This document shows, piece after piece, positions 10,901 through 23,162 of a DNA stretch of 64,000 bases. Each line of letters opens with the position of its first letter. Within the stretch, counting starts at the first letter, position 1. The notes beneath the pieces were generated by a model, which saw only the letters and a list, made by a program, of their open reading frames with translations, did not search any database and was not told the origin of the DNA. The position numbers and the translations under genes are program-made. This DNA comes from Alentia gelatinosa (lineage: Eukaryota > Annelida > Polychaeta > Phyllodocida > Polynoidae). The stretch is from assembly GCA_950022655.1 (NCBI GenBank), contig OX465579.1:81107193-81171192 (forward strand). The letters are read 5' to 3'.

Positions 10901-13900
10901 ACAATCTAAAACTTGTAGTAGTTACCTCGGGAAAAGCCAACCAATAACCTATGAACAATACATGAACGTTCTATACTATGCCATCATTCTTACCTCCATA
11001 GCCAACCCAATACAAAACAGACACTATACGTATCGAATTGGACTGCACTGTTGCTGGGACGTGGGCAGAGATAGACGCTGTCAAACTGTCGGGTGTTAAA
11101 TCCAGGATAGGTGAGTGAAATATGTCTGTGGCTGTGTTTGTAATCACTTTCTGCTACCTTGTGTGAACAATATTTCTTCTCATAATTGACATGCTTCAGA
11201 CACCACTTGATATAGTCTTGACCATCATTACTGGACACTCGCTAATGGCAGGTCGCCCTTTCCAATTGCATTTGGAAGAAAGAATAATCAACTTGCAACT
11301 AGTATATGCTTATCATATGCTAAATATGAATCATAATTGATAAGATACATTCATGATTAATGGCGAATTATACAAGTAAATAAGGATATTATGACCAAAT
11401 TCTAAAATTATTATTAAACCATACAAAACTGCGGAGTCCCAGCAGAAATAACAATGTCGAAACGAACTGTATCCTTCATGTCCAGGTTTATTTGGAAATG
11501 AAAATGAGGCTGAAGTATAATCAGACATATGAAAAATAAAGGTTACCCCCACAGAACCCTATGCATCAGCTGCAGCTAACACCAACTATGATCTGGCCAT
11601 CCGTCCAATATGCTAGATATATCTACGCCCACGTTGCCTTATCTACGCGTAAGTTATATATACGTAAAGCCATATAGCCTCGTCCTGTATTGCTCACCGT
11701 TTCAGCAATTGCTGTATTAATAGCGAGGATACTAAGCATATTATATCACACGCTGTAGATTCGGACAGTCTGTGATGCTTTGTCTGCTTACGTTAGGGAA
11801 TATTTCATTTATTTTAGTGTAGAAGTGGCAGTATTTAAACAACATTTCATTACTTTTCAACGTAGTAGTGGCATTGTTTAAAAACTTGTTATCCACCTCA
11901 TACAAATATTCCAAAGGAAACACAGGGAGTGTGTATCACCATACCCAGAGCATAGAGATATGATGTATGGTCCGGGTTCCGATAAAGCGCGCATACGGAA
12001 AAAGTGCGCTTACTAAAAAATAGTGGGCAATTAGATCAATAGGCCTTTTTCCGTAGGCCGGTGTCGCACCTTATCTCCCTAGCTACGCCAAGGCTGAAGC
12101 CAAACATTCACTTGGCAACGTATTCCTTAGCATTGGATCACTCAGTATATGAGCCTAATGCGACCATAAGACCCATGTATCTCATTTTCAGAGAAATAAC
12201 AATGATTTCATCGTATTCTATGGTATTCCAGCTACAATTTGATGTATCATACATGCATATCACCTCAATGATACTTAAGATATACCTTAGATAACACAGG
12301 GACACCGAAACTGAATACAGAATAATACATTGGCAGGCCTAGCTATTATATGCTTATCTTTTACCATGTTCAAACCAAGATAATTATCAACTATGAAGTC
12401 GAGACAGCCCAGACTCGTTGGTACAATACCCTTGTTTGTTCTAACAATTTAATCTGTCAAAAAACAACACTCCTGCAACCACACCCACCGTTCACACTTT
12501 AGGTGTGATTGCTGTATGTCTCTATATGAATACCGCTGGAATCGAAGTGTTTGTCCGAGCGGCCGTGTTACTAGACAGTGGGCCGTTAGGCGGCGCTGAA
12601 CGGCAACACCTGTATTAATATCGGTACACCACTTGTCAGGAAAAGGTGGATGATATATGCAATTTAGACTGGTTTCAGATAAAAGCAGTTGTATACTCCT
12701 CGGAATTGACCCTCACAATATCCTCGCATGTTACATCTTTTTTACATTACAGCTGAGGCTCCAGCTACTTTTCATCCTTTTCTCATGTATATATTGTATC
12801 AACTTTGACCAAATACGTGATCTGAATGCCTTGCCTACAACATATAAATACGTGACCTGGCAAGCGATCTACATTACCCTTAACATTAAGATCATGAGCA
12901 AATGTACCTCTTGCAGAGCCTCCTCCACCTATGTCAAGGCTCTCCGAGGACATGACCGTCCTGATAGACTCAGAGGAGTTTAGTGACGTCACTTTTATGG
13001 TGGAGAATCGCCGGGTTCATGCTCATCGCGCCATCTTGTCGGCCCGCAGTGAATATTTCCGGGCTATGTTCAGTAAACAAGCAAGCACATTTTGCAAGGA
13101 AGAAACTACGGTAGGTATTCTTCTGAGTAATCGTATACATGTACACTTTAACTGCTTCGGTGGAATTTGCATTTGGCTAATTGTAAACCTTTGTGACAGC
13201 ATAAACAGTATCCCAATAAAAGGAGGAAAAAGAAATATCACGCATATGAAATTAGAGCTGCTGTAATCCTTTACTAGTGATCTTCCATTTCTACCCGCAT
13301 TGACCAGTTACAGGACAAAGAAATAAAGCAGTGATTCTTTTTTGTACGTATTTATTTAGGAACCGATTATGATGAAGGATATCGGTTACGAGGCCTTCAT
13401 GGTGATACTGCAATACCTATACACTAACACCATTCTGAAGGAGCCGTCCGTGACAAGTCTGGTAGAGGTAATCAGAGGTATGATGCCAACAAAATGTTTC
13501 TGTCCTAAAAAATAATATCATACACACAATAACCAATGGTTTTGCGTGAAGAAGGTTGTAAACACCAAAGTCACACTTATGACTACGTGGCAAAGTAAGT
13601 TTAGTGCATTATGTCACCAACATGGAGTTGTTTACAGTCATCGAGAAACAAAACCATTGTCTATTGTAGTAATTATTCACCTTGACACATACAACTATAT
13701 TAAGGCAGTTCATTGAATGTAAAACATCGAAATTTGCACCAATGGTGTTGCATTGCTACGCTGAAGCGATCGCCCTGCACAATATATGTAAACAAAAGGA
13801 CTTTAAGTCTGTTTTATTAGTGTACAATGTTTATTGCTGTAGTCAATGGGTTTGAGGCCTATAATCAATGGGATCGAGGACTGAAGTCAACGAGTGTGAT

Positions 13901-16900
13901 TTCTTCGAGAAAGAAGTAATGTCCCTGTGTACATATACATAATACATATGTAACAGTGCTCATATACAAATCTATATAATGATTTTCCGTTGTTAAAAGT
14001 GTGGGTGTCTGGTCTTCATCGAGTCACGCTGATCATCCTACATTAATCTTTTTTCCAAACATAGTTACATTCTCAAGATAACCTATCCTATCTTCATCAT
14101 ACATAAATTAGAGTCTTCACTTTGTTCGCTTTGTTTTTTATGTAGATTAGTTGGAATATCGTATCCACATCGCCTGTTCATGGCCACAACACCAACGCCA
14201 TGTTATGAGAGGACTGTTGATTTGAATCATTAATTTTTTTAATTTTTGTATATAAGCAACTTTATTTCCAAGAAATCAAAAAAAACCTTTCAGGTTGTAG
14301 AGGACTACAGCTAGATCTAGAAATTACATGAAAATCAATTGAATTCCTTAAAATAAGACATATTCTGTGTCAAGGTCCTTTGAGTTACATACAATAATTG
14401 CAGTGCCACTTATAGTTTTTTTATGGGGGAGATCTATCTCCCTTCTGGTCATAGAGAAAGTAAGAAGGGAAATCTCTCCTCATTATCTGCATTGTTTGTT
14501 CTGTGCTGACTTGATCTTAGGTTTGTCGTGTGCGTGCTAGGCATCCAAGTTCAGATAGTATTTGTAAGAAATAGTTGTGAGATTCCGTAACAGTAAGTAA
14601 TATAACGATGTACAGGACATGGACAAGATCAACAAGATGTTTACAAGTAGTTTAACACAGAAAAAAGGTGTATATACCAATAAAGAATGGGCATTTCTAT
14701 CATAATATGATGGAGGAAAGATGAGTAAGGGCTGTCCGAAGTAAGAATTACAATGATCCATTTGCCTCCCTGACCCTTTTCTATCATTGAAGTCCTACCC
14801 ATACAATTGGTTAATCGCACCAAGCTGCATAATTACATTTACATCAACCACTGGCATCGAAATCACTTGGCCTTCCAGCTTAGGCCTATCAACCTCAATT
14901 TACCTCATTGCTTTCACAAAGGCATCCCATTTCGAAAACCTCTCCATCCTTCCCAAAAGACCACATATATGCTTTTCTATACACAAACTGTTTTGGAACT
15001 CTCTGCTCCAGTCATAAACTGACAAGTGGTTGTCATAGAACAAATGTTGGTGGTATATATAAAATTTCACATGTAAACAAATATAGTGAAATACCTCAGC
15101 TTTCTTCCCCTTGTTACAGATGATTTTGTCCGCCAATGGACACGGATATCATGACCAGTGTTTGATCTTCATTCCCAGTCATATAAATTCCCGGCGCCCC
15201 AACGCAATGTTAAAATCGATATTGTATTATCCTCAATATATTTGTTACTCGGTGAGAAAATATAATCTCCGGAAATTACATGCATGATGAACTACTCGTG
15301 AAGAAGATTCATTTTAATTTCAGCTGCTGATATGTATAACATGATGGACCTAAGGAAAATGGGATTGTATCAACTTCATCATTTGGTGGACATTGAAAAT
15401 GTGACCTCCATTTACGCAGAGGCCACAGAGACGTTGCCAGTACTGCGTAAGTAGGAATAGCTACAGAATCAGTATCTTAATAGTGATATGAACTCATTCT
15501 AATTAAAACTACTGTTTGATGATATTGATCTAGATCAATTGGTATTTTATTTTTGTATATTGCATTGCTATGTTTGTATGTATAAGTCAAATATTTTTGT
15601 ATATTTGGTACCTATTCCTAAATATGCACAGGTAAAATGGTCATAGAATTTATTTGTAACTTTTAGGTTAGGTACAGACTTAATGCAAAAGTGAAGGAGC
15701 AGTTTATAATGCCCGGAGGCTTGTTTCCATGGCAACCTTTCCCCCAAAAGTTATATTTCAAAAATGCATACTTTGTCTTGGTTAAAATGGATTTTTCCTC
15801 AAAATTCAAAATATCTGAACGTAGCACTATTTGTGTATATATGCTCTATGGTGATTATGGAATCAATGACCTTGCTCATAGTCATGACCTCTCATTTCAA
15901 GGTCAAACATAAAATTTTGCTCTATTTTTTCAAAGTACAATAATTTTCATTCCCCTCCTTTTCATGTTAATGGACGGATAGTTCAACTGGTGATTCTTGT
16001 AAAGGCAATGCCTTGGTCTTGTGAAAATCTCACCCCTATTTTTAAGGTCAAATATCAAATTTTTGTCAAGGGATATGTTTAGGAATTATAAAAAAATCCA
16101 GGGGGACATTCTTATCTCAGAGCAGAGCTATGGGAGGGGCGTGTTTCCATGGACACAGAAAATGCCAATATTCTCAAAAAGTGCATATTTTCCCCGATAG
16201 CTTGTTTGAATAAACATGTTGACTACATTCAAAAGGCTTAGGTTTCGTACTCTTTGAGTGCCGTACCGCAAAAGTTCTATATGTGCTGGTTTAAGGTCAT
16301 GACCTCCTTTTTCAAGGTGAAATATCGAAATGTGTTCAGTTTTTTAAAAGTTGGCGACTTCAGATGCTGCTCCCTCTCAGATTTGCAGAGAGAAAAAAAA
16401 ACCAGCAATGATTTTGGTAAAAGTCCATTTCTAGGGGCATAAAAACACAGGGGACCACTCCTAAGTCACTGCATGTCTGTTGGAGGGCCATGTTTCCATG
16501 GAAACAACAAAAAATCACATTTCTTCCTACAGTTTGTGTTTAATTGCACATATTGACAACATTAGAAAAAAACTAAAATGTCAAAGATTGCTCCATTTTC
16601 CTGAAGGGGATGGCTTCCAATCTCGTCAAGTTTCCGCAAATGTATAACATCATGAGTGTTAGGTGGCCTGTATATCATAACTAGAAACGTGTACTACAGA
16701 ACCCGAAGGATCACTTAACCAAAAATCTGGTTCCTGATTCCTTCAATTTCAATAATACACTTTTAAAACAATTACCATAAATTCAAGACCGTGGCTCGCC
16801 ACCATCCTTTACTCTGCTCCCAGTCTTTATCTCATGCCAGTAAAGACTTAAAATGATGCTTTTCTTATTTTTCAGCTAGAGTGCAGAAACTGTGTACAGA

Positions 16901-17015
16901 TTTTATATCAAAGAATCTGCGGACGGTGTGTAAATCGGAGGGCTTCTCCAAATTACCTCAATTGACGATGCTCTCACTCATTCAGATTTGTACAGAAAAT
17001 CTGAGTATCAATTGA
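7191..17015 (+). CDS. BTB-BACK protein with N-terminal FBXL4-like beta-sandwich domain (8 exons)
   Basis: Coding exons: 7191-7288, 9347-9452, 10124-10300, 11002-11110, 12917-13110, 13360-13477, 15324-15446, 16876-17015. All junctions are GT-AG and phases agree, giving 1065 bases and 354 residues. The ATG at 7191 has a strong context (ACAAAATGG). Residues of about 33-163 ([34 protein letters not shown]) resemble the discoidin-like beta-sandwich of FBXL4. After a short proline linker (about 165-168), residues 172-285 form a BTB domain ([28 protein letters not shown], then LQYLYTNT and [10 protein letters not shown]). The last 70 residues fit the start of a BACK domain ([13 protein letters not shown]). 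BTB-BACK proteins usually dimerise and bind cullin-3 as ubiquitin-ligase adaptors. The beta-sandwich would be the substrate or ligand module, which is inference. BTBD9 has discoidin domains but after BTB-BACK, the reverse order. No Kelch repeats are present. Introns hold a TA microsatellite and degenerate repeats. Confidence 0.85.
7859..7934. repeat. (TA)n microsatellite
   Basis: About 38 uninterrupted TA units in intron 1 of the BTB gene. The long minus-strand frame through it is compositional only. Confidence 0.95.
7940..8039. repeat. Tandem duplication of a 50-bp unit
   Basis: Two adjacent 50-base copies beginning CCTTTCTAGTCTTGGTGTGA, differing at about three positions, directly after the TA run. 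Confidence 0.9.
12041..12077. repeat. Dispersed repeat, inverted partner near 42500
   Basis: AGGCCTTTTTCCGTAGGCCG and its continuation are the near-exact reverse complement of 42500-42535. It lies in the intron before the BTB exon. Confidence 0.65.
15690..16560. repeat. Degenerate tandem repeat in intron 7 of the BTB gene
   Basis: Three diverged units of roughly 350-450 bases share the phrases GTTTCCATGG, GGTCATGACCTC, TTTCAAGGTCAAA and AAAGTGCATA. The reading frames inside are low quality and not conserved between units. Confidence 0.55.
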
Positions 17016-17297
17016 ACGTGCGTCAGTTTTAGAGGTTTTACCAGGATAGTCATGTTGGCTGTGATATTTTCTTTCCATATGCGGACCATAGTTGTATAGC
17101 TACTAAGTATATCAAATACAGCAGTTACAAGTACATGTATACGCCACTAAGGGTATAGAACAATGATTAAGGTCGTACAATCGATGTTGCAATGATAAAC
17201 CTTATACTTTCTTGTTACCCCGATCCATATGTTTTGTTCACCTGTGCAGGTACTGATTGTTGTAACCAAAATTATTTAGCACACAAATTATTATTCA

Positions 17298-17303
17298 AAT
17301 AAA
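17298..17303 (+). promoter_or_regulatory. Candidate polyadenylation signal of the BTB gene
   Basis: AATAAA 283 bases after the TGA stop. AT-rich DNA makes chance hits likely. Confidence 0.35.
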
Positions 17304-17743
17304 TATCAAATTCTTTATACAAAATTCATATCCAATGTTGTGTTTCACTGTTAGCAGAATAATACCTTTTCATTAGGATGAACTGGTGATAAGAGGTCAC
17401 CAGACCAATAGATTGGCAATCTATGCTGAGCCATACACAGGATGTCGCAAGGGCTTCCAAATGCCACTTATATGTGCATAGAGAGCAACTATGTGGTCTC
17501 TATTATGGCAAAAGACCTGTCGATCGCCAATTTAAATGTTTCTCAGGGAAATTTTGAAAATTACTCTTTCACTGTGGATTATAGTATTCATCATCTATTT
17601 AATGTGAGTGAAACAGATATTCTTTGAGATGATATGTATCATACAGGGATGAAGCTACATTTTACCTGATTTGTCTGGTCATGAATGACGAGATATCTCC
17701 CGCAGATTAAAGTTCCTGGGTAAATTTTCTCGTAGGGTTATAG

Positions 17744-17817
17744 ATGGCTTCCGAGAGCAATGGGACGGTTATAGAGCAGCTAACCAATATTCACCGGCAG
17801 CGCCATTTTGCCCCAGA
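17744..17817 (+). CDS. Possible first coding exon of an unrecognised small gene
   Basis: An ATG opens MASESNGTVIEQLTNIHRQR and ends at a strong donor (CAGA then GTATGT at 17818), leaving phase 2. The composition looks coding. I do not recognise the protein. The only coding-like segment downstream, at 20068, cannot be joined to it directly in phase, so an exon between them would be required, or the two are unrelated. The ORF also reads on to a TGA at about 17845 if unspliced. Confidence 0.3.
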
Positions 17818-18141
17818 GTATGTGTGTCCGTCGCATTGGAGGTGATAAAGTAGATGTGTTCTCTAATTCTTGGCGGTACAGAAGTGGGTGTTCTTCACTG
17901 CTGGATGTGTAAAAGTAAAAAAGTGGTATTTGGCCACTCTCAGTAGCCTAATGGAAGGATGTAAAGAGAGATGAATAAATAGGAAGAGTTGGAGAGTCGG
18001 ATGAATCTTGAAAGAACAAAGGGTCACAGTACACAGCTTCTGTCCCCCGAATGAGGACGCCATATTGCAAATGTACTGTCGGCCATCTGGTGACTGCTTC
18101 ATGAATTAACAATTGTTCTGTCTCTAATATAAATTGCCGCT

Positions 18142-18520
18142 ACATCTGTCTCCACTCTGTTCCAACCCTGGTTACAACTAAGAGGTTGGTATTATTAAGC
18201 CCAGGCCGTGTCACTCCGGGGCCAAACAAATGTGTTCTGCGAGCTAAAATACTCACTGGGAAATACTCATATCTCACATAATTGATGATAAAGTCTTCCT
18301 TTGTGAAAATTGTATTCAAAATATAATTACCGCTTCCACTGAGCCAGGCGGTCGATTGACGCCGGGAGGGCGGTGGTTCCGCGACGCCGTCTGGTGGACG
18401 TTGGCCTCACTAACATGCGAGTTCTACACTGGCAACCAGAGCAACACAAAGTTATAGATTGGCCGCCACCTCTGTCTACACTGTTTTCCAATTTAGAGGT
18501 TGGTAACGTTAAACTCATGT
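18142..18520. repeat. Diverged direct repeat pair
   Basis: The phrase CTGTCTCCACTCTGTTCCAA...AGAGGTTGGTA (18147-18190) recurs at 18472-18500 with changes. It is a short duplication next to the large foldback element that follows. Confidence 0.4.
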
Positions 18521-18744
18521 CCGCGAATTCTCACTCTCAGACCAAGAAGCGTTCTTTATCTGTAGATTTCTATGGTTGTTTTATTCAAAATACACACAAA
18601 AGGAAATATGAACATGGAAAAATAGCTTCAGGAGTGAGAATGCACACATTCTCCAACCATAGGTATAGGTCACATGAAAGATCTGCGGGGAGAGTGTCAA
18701 ACACTCACAGCTAAAGGCCAGTCTCCACTTTGAGACTCGGGGGG

Positions 18745-19862
18745 CTTGCGATCCGGTACCTCCAGTCTAAGAGGCCTATTCCACCAAGGAGGCACAAGCC
18801 CAGGCCGGGCTCCTTGTGGTCGCCTATTGGCGACCAGCGGCAATAGCCGGCCCAAACCTCCCGCCGGCGGCAATAATCTGCTTGGTGGAACAGCTCATTA
18901 AGCTCAAAGGCCCCACACGGCCGTCCCCTGCCGGCCACCGTGCCTCCAAAACCCCGTAGCCGGGCAGTATCGGCTGACCTGTTGGTGGCCGCTGGCCGCC
19001 GGCCGGGGACAATTCTCGTGCAATAGCCAATTTTGGAGGTGTTCCACCAAAATATAGTGATAACCACAGAGGAGGCCGGCCGGGCGGCCGGACATTATGA
19101 GCGCAACGTTCCCCGCAAGCCCTGCCAGAGGAAAACTGATTCATTTGATTATAAGCCCCCGGCAGGCCGGCCGGCGTGCCAAGAGCGTGAGGTGGAGAGC
19201 TGTTCCCCGGGTGCGCGTTGACCGCTCGCCCGCCTATACTACGATATACACCGTCAATACAGGCCCGCGGACGGTATTCCGATACGCGGACACCGATATT
19301 TCGGATAGTTGCGGTAGTTTGGGCACTAGAGTCAAATAAACACATTCATAACATCAATCCTTATCTTTTTTTACCTTCATTCTTCGATTTAACCTGTGAT
19401 TCCGCTGTTATTTGACGTTTTCTGACCGTTCCCGTACAAATCCCGACACGCTTACACACTGCTGCGCTCGATACGCGACTTTCACGGGTTCAGTGCGTCG
19501 TAATGTATCGCCGCACGCCGCGCCGCCTATCGGATCGATAGAGAACCGCGGGATTGTACGTTAGTGCCGCCAACGTCCACCAGACGGCAATAGCAAACCC
19601 GCTGCGGGAGTAACGCCGCACCGGGTCCAGCCGGCTCTATGGGCGCTCGCCGGGCGCCTTGTGTATGCCTGTTGGTCGCCTTGTGGGGCTTTGGTGGAAC
19701 AGCTCCTAGAATTTAGGGGTTTAGGGGCAGCAGGCCGGCCGGCCCCGGCAGCAAATGCCGGCTGGAAGGCAAAAACCCGCTGAGGGCTTTCTTTGTGGAA
19801 TAGGCCTATGAGACTGGAGGTACTGGCTTTGCGTACCGTATATATATACCTTGGATCGCAAG
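18745..19862. mobile_element. Large GC-rich foldback element, non-autonomous
   Basis: Terminal inverted repeats: CTTGCGATCC plus GGTACCTCCAGTCTAAGAGG at the left, and the reverse complement of both at 19801-19862, where the two blocks are separated by about 30 extra bases. Inner arms also pair (the GGTGGAACAGCT motif occurs near 18881 and 19692). The interior is much richer in GC than the flanks and full of GGCCGGCC-like palindromes. No transposase is present. Reading frames up to 173 codons inside are by-products of the GC composition. Confidence 0.75.
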
Positions 19863-20067
19863 GTAACATCGATTCTGTGTGTGGAATACCCCACTGCACC
19901 CTACATGTTTGCAGTACAATGTTTTACGTCATATGCCGAAACGGTGCGTATATACAGTATATACGGCATGGGTATATAGTAAACCTTAAATTACCCTTAT
20001 ACTCAGGGTATCAGATGTACATTGACTAAGCCCAGTAGGTCGTGCGTTTTCTCAAGTATTTTTATAG

Positions 20068-20217
20068 ATGCAGATAAACTCGATAGCGTGTCCTTCAGGT
20101 GCAAAGCGAGAAATAAAGGAACTAGAAGATACCGAGTCGTTATCTGCCCTTACAGATGAGCAGCAGGCTCTCGGGTTGGGTAATGCTACTCTGCAGGCTC
20201 GTCTGATAGACGGTTAG
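20068..20217 (+). CDS. Possible coding exon, coiled-coil-like
   Basis: A 49-codon frame from ATG 20068 to TAG 20215-20217, containing REIKELEDTESLSALTDEQQ, which is strongly helical and acidic. An acceptor-like AG lies at 20066-20067 and another at 20097-20098. GTTAGT at the end could be either the stop or a splice donor. It may belong with 17744-17817, but the phases do not fit without another exon. Function unknown. Confidence 0.3.
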   Translation: MQINSIACPSGAKREIKELEDTESLSALTDEQQALGLGNATLQARLIDG

Positions 20218-20529
20218 TGTAGGCATAGGGATAGATGTAAACCATTTAGGGAGTGGAGCCTGAGCCTGGTAGGATATGTTGGCACTGGAACTTATAGTAT
20301 AGAGTATAGAGAAAAAACCTTTTTGTTAGATAGGCGTCTAAACTATTGATCGAAATCAACACACAAGAAGGTCTATGACTAAGTTTGTGTAACTGAAGCC
20401 CTAACATAATTTCAATATTGTTTATGAATACATTGGGATTGACATCCCAATTTGTCTCCTTCTATAAAACTAACAGGATGGGGTATATGCTATATGATTG
20501 CAACACTCTTGGGGTTGTTGAAATCTTTG

Positions 20530-21270
20530 AACGAGAATTCCACCAACCAGACGGTTTTTCGACGCAAAATAGACGTTCAAGCAGACCTTCCAGCAGACGT
20601 CAGTTGAAACGTCTGGCTAAATGGCCTCTAAATGCATCGCTGCTCCACCTAAAACCCCAGCAGACGTTTGAGTGGTAGCTGTACAGCCATCTGGCATGTG
20701 CTTCCACCAGGCCGATCTCAGAGCAGGCAGGTGTTGATGTTATGAATGTGTGGCATCCTCTGATGCCAAAACTCCGCGGAAAAATACCAAAACTGTCAGA
20801 ATTTTAAATCTCCGTTTGTGGCTTCGGCTATCGCGGGTGTCCACCGTTCAATATTGCATGACGGAGTTCCCTCTACGCAGGTCCTGGCAAAGCTCGCAGG
20901 CGGGTGCCGTACTCTCACCAAAACTATCGGCCAGACGCCCAGTCCCAGCCGACAAAAACTAATAAATCAGGTTTTGTCTGGTGGGAGATATTTCGTCTGG
21001 CAGATGAGAAAATGTACATTGGATGGAATGCCAGGTTAAAATATCTTTCTGGTGGAAGCGTGCTTCAGCCGGCAGATGGCCCGACAGCCCAGCAGACATT
21101 CAGCAACCGCCAACAACCTCCAACAGACGTCAATTTCAGAGCCGATGCCTGCTGGAACGTCTAGCGAGTGATTCCACAGACCTGACAGATGATATTCAAT
21201 AGACCAGATCTGTCGGCAACCTCCATACGGGCGATGTACAATGTTTTTGTCTGGTTGGTGGAATTCTCGC
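20530..21270. mobile_element. Foldback element with CAGACG-rich interior
   Basis: Terminal inverted repeats of 22 bases (CGAGAATTCCACCAACCAGA, one mismatch) at 20531-20552 and 21249-21270. The interior repeats the motif CAGACG/CGTCTG many times and encodes nothing recognisable. It shares the ATTCCACCAA phrase with the element at 18745-19862, so the two may be related. Confidence 0.75.
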
Positions 21271-22381
21271 TTTATTGTCAACAAAGCAAAGCAGCTGGGA
21301 TGCAGTGCGATGATAGAGGAAAGTGCAAAATTCTTCTGTCTAATCAATATTCAATAATCTACAATCGGCAGCGACATGCCTTTTGAAAACTCTCTTGCTT
21401 TCAGAACATTCAGATATTGAATACATTCAGTGAAATCCAGATTCTGCTCCCTCTATTATCAATGGCAACGTCATGTAAATGTTTACCACCTTGAGGTTAC
21501 TTCTTGTGTGCTATATTGTTCATTCAATGTTATCAAGGTTGTGGGTTAGTTTGATCCAGCAGCTCTGGCAACAAGGTACTCTACAGCATGTCATTGGTGG
21601 AGTGCAGCATTAGTACTTAGGACATGGATTGCTGCAACCTCTTTTAACAGGTTTTATACTTATTTTTTTAATTCAAGATTTACATATAACATTCGCCATA
21701 CACTCATCCTTGGGCAACGAAAAAATGCATGGTTCCGTAACCTTTGATTTTTTGGGTGTTTTTTTTTGCAATCAGTTTTAATTTTTCATTTGTTTACATC
21801 ATTCGTTCCAGTTTTTGGTCCTTATATAATCTTAAATCTTTTCAACGTTTTCAAAAAACACAGTAAACAATTCCAAACAACAATTCGTAATGATGTGGTC
21901 ATACAATTGCTCCTTTTTTGTTTTTTTGTTTTAGATTTTCTATCTACAGTGACCTTTGTATATCTTTTCTCAGATCTAAGTTTTTCTTTTCACCCTTAAA
22001 TTAGTTGCCACCCTTATATTCTGACTTACTAACATTAATCCATTGTATCAGTGTTATCTTATCAGCATCAAGTAATACAGCTCTTTATTTACAGAGCATC
22101 GTTAGTTCATTTAAGTTGATCATCTAGATCGTTTGGGCTGTTCTTAGAAAGACCTCGTCTCCTATTGATTGTTCATAGTCACTTTGTAAGGAAAGCTTTG
22201 TGTCCTTAAGACCCAATCCTGTGTTGATATTTACCAATACTGTTATGTGTTTGGTATTCAAATTATTTCTTATGAACTGTTCTTAAGTAAGAAAGAGTGA
22301 TTACTTGCAATGGAAACATCCTTAATCAGAAGAACAGATATGATCTGGACTCAACCATTATTCACATAAAGTTATTAGATT
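21271..22381. other. No gene seen
   Basis: AT-rich sequence with poly-T tracts and no supported coding segment or repeat. Confidence 0.4.
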
Positions 22382-22522
22382 GAAACCCACGAGATGAAAA
22401 TAGTTTGGTCCGTATTCCACTGAGTTTGACTGCAGAGTAATTCATGAAGTGAAGCTGAGTGAATTACTCTGTGGTCAAACGAGGTGGAGTACAGACCAAG
22501 TTATGTTCATCGAGTGGGTTTC
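22382..22522. mobile_element. MITE with long inverted arms
   Basis: The left end GAAACCCACGAGATGA and right end (reverse complement GAAACCCACTCGATGA) continue into arms pairing almost to the centre, through GGTCCGTATTCCA and GAATTACTCTG. No coding capacity. Confidence 0.8.
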
Positions 22523-22619
22523 TGATTTTATCTCACCCCATATAACACTAGGAGCTAATGATATTTCCATTTACAATGGATGAGTGCGGTACTTCTAAAG
22601 TACAATAAACTCTAGGCTA

Positions 22620-22754
22620 GGGCATATTGTACTTAAATTGGATGATATTAAGCTAGAAAATGTTCCATCCTACAAATACCTTAGAGTTATTCTAGACCCT
22701 TCTTTAACTTATAAATATCATATTTACAATACAATTAAAAAAATTAGTTATTGA
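22620..22754 (+). pseudogene. LINE reverse transcriptase fragment
   Basis: In one frame this encodes GHIVLKLDDIKLENVPSYKY and LRVILDPSLTYKYHI, the segment after the catalytic core that is typical of Jockey/CR1-group non-LTR reverse transcriptases. It ends at a TGA just before the 11-bp tandem array. Confidence 0.7.
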
Positions 22755-22781
22755 AATTACTAATTAACAAAAATGAGACCT

Positions 22782-23154
22782 GTTGCAAGACTGTTGCAAG
22801 ACTGTTGGAAGCCTTTTGCAAGATTGTTGTAAGATTGTTGAAGGACTGTTGTAAGATTATTGCAATACTGTTGCAAGACTGTTGTAAGAGTGTTGTAAGA
22901 GTGTGGTAAGAGTGTTGTCAGATTATTGTAAGACTGTTAAAAGACTGTTTTAAGACTGTTGCTAGACTTGTAAGACTGTTGCAAAACTGCTGCAAGATTG
23001 TTGTATGACTGTTGTAAGACTGTTGCCAGACTGCTGTAAGACTGCTGTAAAGCTGATACAAGACTAATGTAAGGCTGGTAAAAGACTGTTGTAAGACTGA
23101 TACAAGACTGTTGTAAGGTTGTTGTAATTTTGATACAAGACTGTGGTAAGGTCC
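22782..23154. repeat. 11-bp tandem array (GTTGCAAGACT)n
   Basis: About 34 diverged copies of an 11-base unit, consensus GTTGTAAGACT, in head-to-tail order. The minus-strand unit rarely makes stops, so frames of 80-90 codons run through it with a Q, S and L-rich 11-residue periodicity. These are not genes. Confidence 0.9.
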
Positions 23155-23162
23155 AGGCTGCC

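Noticed and set aside
12657..12916. Open plus-strand frame running into the BTB exon
   Set aside because: It reads out of frame with the BTB domain. The true exon starts after the acceptor at 12915-12916, which is the only choice that keeps phase.
18711..19345. Overlapping long reading frames, up to 173 codons, on the minus strand
   Set aside because: They lie in the GC-rich interior of a foldback element, are open in several frames at once, and are full of R, G, P and A. This is composition, not coding.
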